Shown: piece after piece, positions 1-10,529 of the stretch | Layout: every line of letters starts with the position of its first letter | Numbering within the stretch: the first letter of the stretch is position 1 | Origin: Entrophospora sp. SA101 | Taxonomy: Eukaryota; Glomeromycota; Glomeromycetes; Entrophosporales; Entrophosporaceae | Direction of reading: 5' to 3' | Length of the DNA: 32,740 nucleotides | Assembly (NCBI GenBank): GCA_958430865.1 | Contig: CAUDNR010004614.1 | Coordinates: 1 to 32,740, forward strand | Program-made: the position numbers and the translations under genes | The notes under the pieces: generated by a model | Told to the model about the DNA's origin: nothing | Database searches by the model: none | Seen by the model: only the letters and a program-made list of their open reading frames with translations

Positions 1-160
1 AACTTTGTAGAGAAAGGTCTTAGCTTCAAAATTACGGCTTATTTTTTTGGTGTTACATTTCCATTTTTGGAGTTAGAAAATGATCTACAAGGACAATGAA
101 AAGTTGTGGGACTAGGTGTCTTGCACTATACTATTTTTGGTCCTAGTACTAGCCTGGTAA

Positions 161-417
161 ATATTATCCTTTAAATGGTCAGAGTGTTCTTTTTTAATGT
201 AACACAAATAAGAACATAATTTTTGATCGGCAAAGTGAAAATAATCAATAAATTTTTAAAGAATTTACCAAATTTTTATTTATGGATCCAATTGGCTGAA
301 TCTCAAAGATCGCTTTCATATTAGAATAAATGTCCTCAGAGAAAGTTTTATATATTAATATTAATATAGAAAAAAAATTTCGGCTATCGATAGCAGGAAA
401 ACCGTTTAAGGGATATA
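161..417 (+). repeat. Dispersed repeat, copy A
   Basis: This stretch is clearly similar in the same orientation to 24237-24447. Shared blocks include AAATGGTCAGAG, a T-rich segment ending TTTTTATTTATgGATC, GCTGAATCTCAAAGATC, CAGAgAAAGTTTT, CgGCTATC and a final TTTAAGGGATA. The two copies differ by many substitutions and small indels, so they are old. No coding frame is kept in either copy. Its class is unknown; an old DNA-transposon or retroelement fragment is possible. Confidence 0.7.
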
Positions 418-710
418 CCCTTAAAAGACTGGGACCTAGGATTTTTCTAATCCCGTACCTTTAAAAAGTCTTATTGTATGTTTTTTGCCCCAAAGGTTTC
501 TGAGGTCTCAATCAAAAGCTGGTCATCAAAAATGTGTACATCCTGAAAGTTGCATACATTTGTATTATTCAAAAAAGTGATCTTATTATTAGTTTTTTCG
601 TGCAATTAACACAACCACGAAAGAATATTCTTTTTAACCTTTAAAAGATTTTTTTCGGTTACGAAGCTTAATCTTCATGTTACATGAAAAAAAATTTCAT
701 TAAATATATT

Positions 711-961
711 GGGGTCTGTACTAGGAAAATCAAGCTTCCAGCTATTTTTTTTTTTTTTGTCTTTTTACTCAATAATAATCTCTAATAAAGGATTTACAAT
801 TGGTGAAAAAATTGGACCCTATTTGCATAGTAGAAAAATGAGATACAAGGCTTGTAATATTTTCTTTGTATATTAAAAACATATGTGTAACCAAATTTAT
901 AAGGGTTGTTACCAAAAATAGATTTTTTGTCTGGAAGGTCGATTTTCCTAGTACAGACCCC
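711..961. mobile_element. MITE-like element with ~32-bp terminal inverted repeats
   Basis: The left arm at 711-742 (GGGGTCTGTACTAGGAAAATC then CTTCCAGC) is matched in reverse complement by 931-961 (CTTCCAGAC side, ending CTAGTACAGACCCC), with only a few mismatches. The 250-bp interior is AT-rich and noncoding. Flanks are TATATT on the left and ATATAC on the right, so a TA target duplication is possible but cannot be proved in such AT-rich sequence. Size and structure fit a non-autonomous Tc1/mariner-like or similar DNA element. Confidence 0.65.
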
Positions 962-3721
962 ATATACAAGAAACTTTATTTTACAAAAAGCATCAAAAAA
1001 AAAAAAAAGAGAAATATCGTCGTTCTCATATCTTGTTGTCAATCGATTTGATTGATAGTTTGAATCTTGATTGAATGACCTATATCATTATTATTTGTAA
1101 TAATGATTTATAATTTTCTAAAAGTTTTGCCAGCAGCTAGCTATTTCTTCCTCTGCGAATTCTAGAGATTCTAGAACACCGAATGAGCCTATTATTATTA
1201 TCGTCATCATTTATTGTAATTAACTTCAATGTCTGTTTCTTCCAGTCCTAATTCATCATCACAATCTTTATTTTTTTGGGAGGAGAAAGAGAGAGAGAGA
1301 AACAAAATCAATAAAAAGGCACTTTGATTATGATGACGATGATAACGATAATAACGATAGAAGAATAATCTTTACTTACTTTCAAAATCGCAAACCCCTA
1401 ATGGATATGAAATTACATCGTGGTTATGGTTAATAATTATTTGACAAATTATCATGAAAATGATTATATATATTTTAATCATCTTTCTTGTGTGTATATT
1501 TATTAATTAAAGAGCAAAAAAAAAAATATTTATAAAAAAGATAAAATGAGGGATTATTTATATCAGAATTCAAAATATTTAAAAGATCTTGGCAAAATTT
1601 TTCCAAGAAAAACGTGATTTGTACAATGACTAATAATTATATAAAACGGGTATTCATTTAGATCTCAAACAATCATAATAGATAGAATAATTAAAAAACG
1701 ACGTATAAAGTATGTATTTGAAATTGTTTAAACGGACATGGATGCAATGAACAACAACAAAAAAAAAATAAAGATTCATTATTATCAATGAAATTGAACT
1801 TGATCGGCTAATCTTCAATTTTCACGTATTAGTATATGAAATTGCAAATTCATTTTTAATATTATTTTCATATATTAATTAATATTAGTGTTAATGTTGT
1901 AATCATTATCGGAAAAAAATAAATTATGTGAATGAATCGCAATATACATTAATATTAATATTAACAGACGCTTGCCTACAATTTGTTGGTCTTTAATCAT
2001 ATTAACACATGAGCCTAGACAATTGAAAGGGACCATAATGTGAAAATGACGTTCGAAACCAAGCAGGGTTCCCCAAGTCAAAATGCTCTACATAAAGAAG
2101 TACATACAAGAATAACATTAACTCTAAATTGATTTTTTTCACATTATGCTACAAAAAAAAAACCATAGGCTCCTTCAAAGTAAAATTTTTATTTCCTTAT
2201 AAAAAAAACCGTCCCCTGAGATTTGTTTTATCTTATAAGAATAAAAAGTTAAATGGCATATCGCATAACAATTAGTATTAGAGAATTATTGTTACGCATT
2301 TCCCCTGTCGATGTCAAAATAGTAAATTTTATTTTGCCAAAAGAACAAAAAAAATTTTTTTATATCCCTTTTCTTATTATGCAGATCCACTAATTCTTAT
2401 CTGACCTGAAATCAATGACATAAAAGTGTAACAAATTTTTTTGTTGTTTTCAACAAAGCTTTAGTAGCTGGATCACACATTTGTTAGTTTTATTTGTCAC
2501 TGTAGACTTGTTTCATAAAATACTATTGATTAATACGTAAAATTTTGATTGATGGAATCTAAATAAAAACGAGGTCATTTTTGAACTCGGAAATTTCTTT
2601 GTGACATAATAATAATGTTCATTTTGTCTGGTCTCAAAAACTTAATCAAATAAAATTTAAACATGGTCATCCAAAGTATTCTAACGATCGTGTTCTAATA
2701 AACAGCCACAAACATCTAACCCAGTTTTTTCACTTTTTCGATCTGTGTTATTTACAAGTCTTTTTTTATCGATTTATTTAGATAGAATTGTCATCAAGTT
2801 GTTTAAAATTTTCTCAGACGACTATTAAGCTGGTTTGGTTTATCCGGCTAAGCCGTTAAATTTCTGATATCATCACCATTAATATTATGTCAACAACAAA
2901 TAAAAGCCATTTGATTTTAACTTTCTTTAAAGGTGATTTTTTTATTAAACAAAATGAAACTTTGAAAAGTCTTAAGCATACAGCTAGACTACACTCAAAA
3001 GATCATAAACATATTGGAAATGCAGAAGACGGGCCACTTTTTCAAAGTAAACGATTCATTCGATTCGTTCGTTCGTTCGTTTAATATAATATTACAGATA
3101 GGTGTGTTTACTAAGACTGCATCTGCGTTAGCTCGAGAGAAAAGGTCAGACGCCACGTGATAAAGGACACAATTTTCCCATTTTTATTTTTCAAAAATTT
3201 AGCCAAGAAATAGCCAAGAAATATTTACTTCTTATGTATGTATCTATCTATAATGATGAAAATAAATAATAAATCTAATCATCTTTTTGCAAAATAAAAA
3301 AAAATTTACATTTACAAAAAATAATGTATTTATATAATAAATAATTGAATTAAAAAAAAAATAAATATATATAAAGAATGATAAAAAATTTATTAATCAA
3401 TTAATTAATTGAAGTCATTAATTGCCCTCTCTCACTCTATACAAATCCACATCTACACATGTACGTATATTTTTATATTTAATATTATTTAATTGAAAGA
3501 AAAATTGATTTTTAATAAATGTGTGTGCAAGTGTATATATACATACACACATATATATGTATATGTGTATGTTATAAATATAAATATATATATATATGTA
3601 TATATATATGCTTTTAATTTTAATTTTTACATAAAATCTAAAATTTTTAAATTAAAAAAAATAATTTATATATATATAAAATAATTTGTTTTTAAGATAA
3701 AGAGAATCTATAAAGTATAAT

Positions 3722-6508
3722 TTAAAATACATCAACACCTTCCATGATTGTTAATCGTTTAACTCGCTCTTCAATAGATGTCATATCTATTGTTTCATCC
3801 TCAGCTTCTTTTCCCTTCTCACTACCTCTATTCAAATAATTATAAAACCATCTTTCCAACAATCCACGAACTTTTTCTTTGACCATTTCATGTAACGATG
3901 GTTGATTCCATGCGATCATAAGTGCTTCGACTATTCCAAATTCGGCCAATCGTTCAGCATATCGATTCTGTGCAGGTGGTGGCGGTGATGAGCTGGAAAT
4001 GTCCCCAACAGATAATATATTGATCAATGTATCTACTAGTTTGTTTAATATTTCTTGAGGTGTGGATATTTCACGTAAATGATGTAAAAGTGGTGTAAGG
4101 ATATCATGTTGTAAAATAACGCTACATTTTTATTAACATTTAAAAATTTTATTAATAAAATGATTTTATTTATTCATTAATATTTTAAAAAACCCCTATT
4201 TGAAATTCTTACTTGACATGACCAGAATCATGTAAACTTGTAGAATTGCTAAGTACCCAACATGCTTCTTTCACAACTTTCATATCGCTATCCCAAAGCA
4301 GTGTAACAATACTATTCATCAAATTTGGTTCAGTAAGAACTGATTCTACCTATAATAATAATAATAATAATATTTAATTCAAAGTTAATATTTAAAATAA
4401 ATCACATCAATTAGATGAAAAATGAAATTTATCTGGAAATACCTGGCCAAATGTACCTGCAGCAACATTAGAGACTGCAAGGCACGCATCACGTCTTAAT
4501 GTTATATTCTTATTATTTAAAAATGTGTTAGTTAGAACAGTCAATGCTCCTGCATCTATGACTGCTTGAGTTTGCTTTTCTATTTACATGCACATTTAAA
4601 AATTACATATATTATAATTATTTGCGATTAATATCAATATATATATAATTGGTAATAATAGTAATAACCAAAACCAACCTGCGCCAGATGCAATATTAAC
4701 CAAAGTACGTAAAACAGGTAAATGCACAGAAGAGCTTAACCCATCCTCACTACTCAATATATATAAAAGATATAATTGCATGTGCGTGTTAAAATGTATA
4801 TATAAATGTAATAATAATAATGAATGATATGATGGTAATAATTATAATAATTTAGTGCTTACCTTAGTATTTCAACTAAACGACGACATAATATACTATC
4901 ACTTACTAGGGCATGCTCTCTATGCCGATGAGTTCCATTCAAAATTCTGGATAATCCCCAACTACATTCAAAAAATATTAAATTATCATTGTTAAATCAT
5001 CATGTTTATATATATATATATCATATATATATGTATGTATGTATACATTACCAGGCATCTGAAATAATTTCTGCGTCATCTAATTGTACCATGTTTGCTA
5101 AAATTGAAAATGCCGGTGTAATCTATTAAATATTTAATGATTAACATTTATTTTTCCTTTCTAATTCACATTATAACTATTCAATTAATAATAATAATAT
5201 TATTAAAATAGTTGAAATGCATACCAATGACCATGAGGGATCCGTGCAACGACATCCACGACACATATTTGCAGTAGCCCAAACTGTAATTCTTACAGCC
5301 ATATAATCATATTGATCATAATTTGACAATATATAAAGTAAAGGATCGAGTACTCCGGCCGATAATATGATATCTCTAAAAACAGCACCATCGCCAGCAA
5401 TGTTTCCCAAAGCCCATATGATCTTTTTTTAGTAGTTAATCAATTCATTCATAAATTGATTAATTGATTATTTATTTACTTTAAACAAGCAAGCATCAAT
5501 ATATATATTCATGATTACCTGAGTTTGTACTTCAATATTATCTGTCGTTGACAATACTTTAAGAAGATGTTGTGTGATATCACCTGCAACTAAAGTTTGA
5601 GTGTGTTGAGAAGATCCAGCCTAATTAATAATATATCAATAATAATATTAAAAGATTAAAAGATCAATGAATTTCATTTAATGATTGATTACATATCTTA
5701 AAAAAAAAAAAAGTATAATAAATCACTTACAGCTATATTTGTAATAATCCAAGCCGTTTCATACTATATATATTAATTGGTATAATATAGGTGAATTGAT
5801 TTAATTGCAATTTTTGTTCAATTAATTATAATTTTATAAAATCCATTCAATTCCTCTTACCTGTAATAAATTGTCACTGTAATCTTCTAAAAAATCTATC
5901 AGTAATGGTAATATGTTCAATGAAATGACATTATCAACTCTTTCATCAACATTCTCTTTTTTTTTTTAAAAAAAATTGAAAAAATAAGTTTACAAGAATA
6001 ATATGTATATAACAATGAATGATTCATTAAAATAAATAAAATACACTCACGTAGTGAAAGATATTTTCGAAGTCTCACAACTGCAGCAAGACGAAGAGAA
6101 TGAACCGATGAGTGAAGCGCATTATAAATTGCTTGTGAAAATTTTGGCAACTAAGCATTTCCAATGCCAAATAAAATTAAAAAGTTATTTCAACAACTGT
6201 TTTACATTAGATGCTTATTTTTGAACAATAATAATAATCATATTTAATTTTGTTTTTTTTTTTTTTTTATAATTGAGATTTCAATGAACAAAATAAAAAA
6301 ACTAAATAAATAAAAAAGAGAATAATATAGTCAATCACAATATACTTAAGCCTACCAATTCAGATGCTTCACAAATAGGTAAGCCATCATTTCCTGAAGT
6401 ATTCGTGCTTTCTGACGTTACAGAAAGATTTGCTAATTTCCGATTCAAGAATTCAATAATATCAGAGTCTTCTTCAGCTGTACTTTTTTCAGTATGTTGT
6501 AATGACAT
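3722..6508 (-). CDS. Importin-alpha-like armadillo protein, 12 exons, no IBB domain seen
   Basis: Twelve exons join in frame into 531 residues: 6508-6356, 6150-6051, 5955-5861, 5763-5731, 5620-5519, 5422-5225, 5122-5052, 4961-4863, 4749-4679, 4579-4443, 4349-4213, 4121-3722. All introns are GT-AG. Importin alpha binds nuclear localisation signals through W-x-x-x-N ladders on ARM repeats. Here W121/N125, W164/N168 (WALGNIAGD) and W209/N213 (WATANMCRG) keep the major groove. W252 is followed by R256 (CWGLSR). In the minor groove N302 and W384/N388 are kept, but the ARM7 tryptophan is leucine (L341/N345). Length matches the family. The first 51 residues are acidic/serine-rich (SLQHTEKSTAEEDSD) instead of the usual Arg/Lys-rich importin-beta-binding helix. 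The start ATG at 6508 follows a run without a usable AG acceptor, so a missed upstream exon ending there is unlikely. An alternative is a divergent ARM protein outside classical import. Confidence 0.93.
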
Positions 6509-6770
6509 TTTGTAGTGTGAAATTTTTTTTTTTTTAAGAATAAAAAAAATTTTTTTATTAAATAATAATAATGAATTTAATAAATTGTTTTTTTTTATTT
6601 ATTTAGAAATATAAAAATCATAGCAAGGCTTGCTTTCTTTTTTTTAATACTATATTATAAATATTAAATATTAAGGAAATGAAAAATGTTTTCTTCGACT
6701 TTTCACTACTTCATCTACATGTTACACGGTGTAATCAGTCGTTAGTCGTACACGCGTAACATGAAAGAGA
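6509..6770 (-). promoter_or_regulatory. Probable promoter / 5' region of the importin-like gene
   Basis: This is the AT-rich sequence upstream of the ATG at 6508. About 210-255 bases upstream lies the least AT-rich patch, containing an inverted pair CATGTTAC (6718-6725) and GTAACATG (6756-6763). Within it are a TTACACGGTGTAA near-palindrome and an ACGCGT hexamer (6752-6757). ACGCGT is the MluI cell-cycle box core in yeasts; any role here is only inference from the motif. No TATA box can be assigned in such AT-rich DNA. Confidence 0.3.
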
Positions 6771-7061
6771 AAATTTTTGAACTAACGAAATTTTTTTTTT
6801 ATTCAGCCATCCATTTCAATTATTACATGATGAGATAAATTAAAAAAATTTTCTAATATTGGTAAAATTAAAAAAAAATATATTTGTTCTTTTTGGAGAA
6901 AAATTCAATCACATGCTTAAAATGTTTTTCTCACAAACAAGCAAGATGATACAATTAATATTAAATATTTTTATGTTAGAAAATTCCAGAAACGCAGCAA
7001 AAAAATCTTTTCAACCCAATATAAATATCAAGTGTCTTTGAACAAACAAAAACTCAAATCC

Positions 7062-7133
7062 AAAATCAAAATCAAAATCAAAATCAAAATCAAAATCAAA
7101 ATCAAAATCAAAATCAAAATCAAAATCAAAATC
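7062..7133 (+). repeat. Hexanucleotide tandem repeat (AAAATC)x12
   Basis: Twelve perfect consecutive copies of AAAATC occupy exactly 72 bases, followed by a poly-A run. It is a simple sequence repeat, likely variable in length between strains. It lies between the divergent end of the importin-like locus and the Lon-like pseudogene, and is not inside a recognisable gene. Confidence 0.95.
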
Positions 7134-7144
7134 AAAAAAAAAAT

Positions 7145-7370
7145 TTAATTCGAAAAAACAATTATAATAATAAACAAATTTATACAACAAGTGAACGTTG
7201 TATTACCAAGTATTTCAGGGTTCAAAAATTTTTACTATCCCTTACAATTACATTTTCATTTAATTCCACCATGCTTATATTTTTTTGGAACCAGTAGTAG
7301 CAAGACTAATAAAACCAAATTATTTAAAATTGAAGGCACCAAAAATCAATGATAATGATATTTGTCCAAA
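7145..7370 (-). repeat. Dispersed element family, copy 1 (degenerate)
   Basis: The stretch AAGTGAACgTTGTATTACCAA, then TTTC-GGGtTCAA, then the later AATGATATTTGTCCA all have counterparts in the same order at 24930-25025. A further relative lies at 14468-14570. This copy lacks the CATATGGGGCATACTGCAAC block found at the edge of the other two, and it contains an unrelated or diverged middle part. It abuts the 3' end of the Lon-like pseudogene, so the boundary between the two is uncertain. Confidence 0.5.
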
Positions 7371-7384
7371 AAGTTTTTTTTTTG

Positions 7385-8640
7385 GCTGAGCAGTGTCCAA
7401 TGTAATGAGCCTGACAACTTTACCATTTCACAAGTAGAAGTAGTAACCATGAGAATAAATTTTGATAGACCTACTTCTTTATTAAATAATTCAGAGTTAT
7501 GTTATGGGTCAAGTACTAATAATAAGGTCTCTTCTAAGACTTGATTCTGTCAATATTTTAAAGCAGATGACCAGAAAATCTCTATTTTCAATTAGTTCTT
7601 TGTTTTGAGTATTGTTATGGATATCTTAATCTTTTTTTTTAATAAATTTGGGATTTTTGTGATTATGTTGGTTAAAGTCAATTAAATTAATTTGGTCTTT
7701 TAACTGGTTTAATTCTTGGTTGTGTTCTTTTCCAGCCAGCAAGAAAGGCCTTTAATTTTGGAATAAAATTCTCATTCTACCCTTTTTTATTACATCTCTG
7801 CAGTATTTTTTTTTTTTTCTTTTTCAATTCATCTTCTCTCCTTTGTTCTTCTTTTGTTTCCTTTTCAATAAAAAATTCAAGTTATTAATAGAGTTAAGCC
7901 AAGCAAAAGGTAAAAACTATGTCATCATTTTAGTTGAAAACTGTCCTGGAAAGGCAAAATATTTTTTTTCTATAATTTTATGACAAGCCTGTTCTAATTT
8001 ACACACTCCTTTTTCTTGAATTCAAGCACTAATTAAAAATTCCAAAATATCATCTGAAACATACATGTTAGCCAAAATTGGTTTTGCATTTACCAAATAT
8101 TTTGGCAACATTCTGACTTTTCCATATTCCTTATACTAATGGTCATAAAAAAACCACCCAGCATTTCGATTATTGAATCAATGGATTCAAATAATTTTGG
8201 ATATAATTTTGGCCACTATTAAAATTAATTTTGGCAACTGTTTTGGCATTTTTGAATTTGGCAATGATCATTTAACATGTATGATCTGAAAGCATTTTTT
8301 CAATTCCTTCTTTTTTTTTAGTTGTAATTTTTTTGCATTTCAGTTCTTTTTACTTGTAAGATTTGCATCTCTTCCTCTGAAGTATAGCCTTCCAACTCTC
8401 TTACTTTTTAATTTGTGGCAATTTTCCTTTGTAGTTTACAGCAGCAAAAAAGTAATGTTGGTTAAGTTTATTTCTTTATTAAAATGAGGGTCAGTAAAAC
8501 TTTCTCCATATTTAACTTTCTTAAAAAGTTTAATCAAATCTGCCTGAATTTTTTCATCTTACATTTTTTCTAACTCATCCAGCAAAATAACAGTCATTTT
8601 TATGATTGCTCAAGCTACAAACTAGGCTTGCCTTTGTCAC
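7385..8640 (-). pseudogene. Lon-like AAA+ protease pseudogene
   Basis: Reading the minus strand, 8601-8480 gives a Walker B segment (VILLDELEK) followed by LIKLFKKVKYGESFTDPHFN and KEINLTNITFF. After a 1-base frameshift comes FAAVNYKGKLP, the sensor-1 asparagine region. A second shift leads to ELEGYTSEEEMQIL, typical of the helix after sensor 1 in Lon ATPases. Farther on, at about 7465-7390, VTTSTCEMVKLSGSL resembles the Lon protease-domain strands before the conserved G-D-V-M-K-E-S region. That match is weaker. A Walker A was not found upstream. At least one nonsense codon (LEKM*DEK) and several frameshifts make it nonfunctional. Lon normally degrades misfolded proteins in bacteria and organelles. 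The FTDPHFNKEINL style differs from the usual mitochondrial Lon, so a separately acquired Lon-like family is possible; this is inference. Confidence 0.65.
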
Positions 8641-9325
8641 CTAAATAGAGTATTCAGAAGGATTAACAAGACTGGCACAAGGAACTAATTCCAGAGATTG
8701 CCCAAAAAAAAAATTATTTGTTGTAGAGTTCTATTCTTTTTTAAAACGTGTACTTTAATGTTCTCATGAGAAATTAGTGCTATGTTCATTGCCAAATTTA
8801 GACTAGTTTTCAATAATCATTACTAAATTTAGATTAATGCCCGACCATCATATCTAAATTTGGCAGTAAGGAAAATAATTTTTTAACCAAAATCATGCAA
8901 AGACCTTTTTTGAAAAATTTTTTGAATGAATCACAAAATTGCAATTTAAATTTGAGCATGGGGTGCAGCGATAGAAGGTCTTTAGATTGAGCCAATCATG
9001 CTTATGTATTGTATTACTGATATTTACTTAGAATTAATTTGTTTGCTTAGCAAGTAATACAAGATTGACGATTTTAAAATATATTGTTGGAATGCTGTAA
9101 AGACATGTTATTTGTAATACTTCTAAGAGGTATAAATAAATACATTTGGTTTTAGACCAAGTTAAATCATCATGTTCATGATATAGTAATAATAACAAAT
9201 AATTTGCTAATAATAAATCTAACACCTATACACAAAAATATCTTGACCTTTAATAATTAAAAATATTTACAAATAAAATCTTTTTCTGAAAAGAAAACTA
9301 GCCCTTAATTAAATACTATCCTACC
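8641..9325. other. Gene-poor stretch
   Basis: The minus strand just upstream of the Lon-like segment probably holds more of the same decayed gene, but I cannot align it residue by residue. A 63-codon minus frame at 9034-9225 is leucine/tyrosine-rich, has no signature and looks like a chance frame. Nothing else is seen. Confidence 0.4.
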
Positions 9326-9581
9326 TAAGGTTTCCGGCCAAAACTCTCTTTATTAGTAAATGAAATTGCCAAAACTCTCTGGGCAAAAATTACTTTTTTT
9401 ATAAGCCCAAACTATTTTTTGTTATTAGTCAAAATTGGGAGAAATTATTTTAAAGTTGTTTAAGTTAAAATAAGTTGATTGATATAGTTTTTTAATGTTC
9501 ATGTTTATAAAAAATGCCAAGAAGCCCAAATTGCCCAAACTAGTTTGGGCTTTGAGAAGACAGTTTGGACCAGAAACCTTA
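9326..9581. mobile_element. MITE-like element with TAAGGTTTC...GAAACCTTA ends
   Basis: The left end at 9326-9348 (TAAGGTTTCCGGCCAAAACTC) pairs with the right end at about 9559-9581 (reading inward TAAGGTTTCTGGTCCAAACTG), with few mismatches. Inside are further inverted blocks such as GCCCAAACT...AGTTTGGGC. The 256-bp interior has no coding frame. The outermost TA at both ends could be a Tc1/mariner-type target duplication. Confidence 0.6.
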
Positions 9582-10189
9582 ATCTTACCATTGAGATGTC
9601 TTTGCTAATATAGTTGTAAATATATCTTATTTTTTTTTCATTAGTATTGTTTGGTTGTGTGTCAGTGAAAGCCCTGTGAGACAGGCATTAGGAATTTGCA
9701 TACAGAATTATCTGATGTCAGGAATAGTACCATTATAATTATTGGACTTGTATTTTATTTTACCATTACATTTATTGGACACATCACAAGCTTGTAACTG
9801 GAAATTACATGTAAACAAATCAGTGACAACCAATTTAAGAAAGAAATTAAAGATTATTCAAATCAAAAAGTGACAGCAATGATAAACAAGAGAAAATATA
9901 TTTTTAGAAATTTGTAAGTTTAATTAATATTAATATCTCCCGTTAACATGGGGCAAACATCTCTAACATGAACATTACACAGAGTAGACAAATATCAACT
10001 TGATCAAAATGCAATTATTGAAGATACACATATTCATAAGTACTGTCAGCATTAATTGACCCATTCTTTCCCAAAAATTGAAAAATTAAAATTAAATGAT
10101 GTGTGTCCACAATTTATATGTAAATTGTATCAACAAAATATAAAGCTCTTACCATTTATTTCTATTTTGCAGGGTGAATAAGATATCAA

Positions 10190-10226
10190 TATCTTCTGCA
10201 GAAGATAAAAGGTCACTTGACCCTTA
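10190..10226. repeat. Two adjacent palindromes
   Basis: 10190-10207 is a perfect 18-bp palindrome, TATCTTCTGCAGAAGATA. Immediately after it, AAGGTCActTGACCcTT (10209-10225) is a second inverted pair. Two dyads side by side may be a dimeric protein-binding site or an element end. No neighbouring gene within 2 kb explains it. Confidence 0.6.
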
Positions 10227-10427
10227 CTCTTTGGTTCCAAACCTGATTTTTTAATAATAGCTGCAAATACAAACTATGTTAAGTTGCTTCTAACAGAAAT
10301 TAAACCTACAAGAGCCTCTATCAAATTAATAAACAATGATTTAGTTAAGAGATGAAATTATTGATGAAGTCTTGGTGGATGCCTTTGTTTACAATGGGGT
10401 TGGTAATAGACAGGGCAGTGTTTGAAT

Positions 10428-10529
10428 AAATGAGACTCATTAAGGGGGTTACACCTATCAAAGTAGCTTAAAATCATGTGTTCACCACATGATCTTGATA
10501 ATGTGTAACCTACTTAATGAGTCTCATTT
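10428..10529. mobile_element. Nested inverted-repeat element (mini-MITE or hairpin), 102 bp
   Basis: The outer arms 10428-10454 (AAATGAGACTCATTAAG, then GGGGTTACAC) and 10503-10529 are reverse complements over 27 bases with two mismatches. The 48-bp loop holds a second perfect stem, ATCATGTG (10473-10480) with CACATGAT (10486-10493), around a 5-base loop. The whole unit would fold into one long hairpin as RNA or cruciform DNA. Flanks about 30 bp left and 90 bp right contain GGGTTGG / CCAACCC, so it may be the core of a larger decayed MITE (about 10394-10625). Confidence 0.65.

Larger units (their letters stand above)
1..3721. other. AT-rich intergenic region, no gene supported
   Basis: No reading frame here has the composition or length of a gene. 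Contents seen: a dispersed repeat (161-417), a MITE-like inverted-repeat element (711-961), a short GA-rich tract near 1283-1300, a GATGAT/GATAAC-like simple stretch near 1327-1365, a CGTT tetranucleotide run near 3064-3080, and a TA/TATG low-complexity block from about 3530 to 3680. The last block lies just beyond the 3' end of the importin-like gene. A 65-codon frame starting at 2887 has an ATG but no recognisable protein signature, and I do not call it. Confidence 0.6.

Noticed and set aside
769..1051. Three short overlapping frames in both strands
   Set aside because: They run through the MITE-like element at 711-961 and poly-A/T tracts, with no protein character.
2887..3084. 65-codon plus-strand frame with ATG
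   Set aside because: It has no recognisable motif, no splice context, ends in a CGTT simple repeat and lies in repeat-rich DNA. A real gene cannot be excluded but is not supported.
3493..3684. 63-codon plus-strand frame of Tyr/Ile/Val
   Set aside because: It is a translation of the TATATA/TATG low-complexity block downstream of the importin-like gene.
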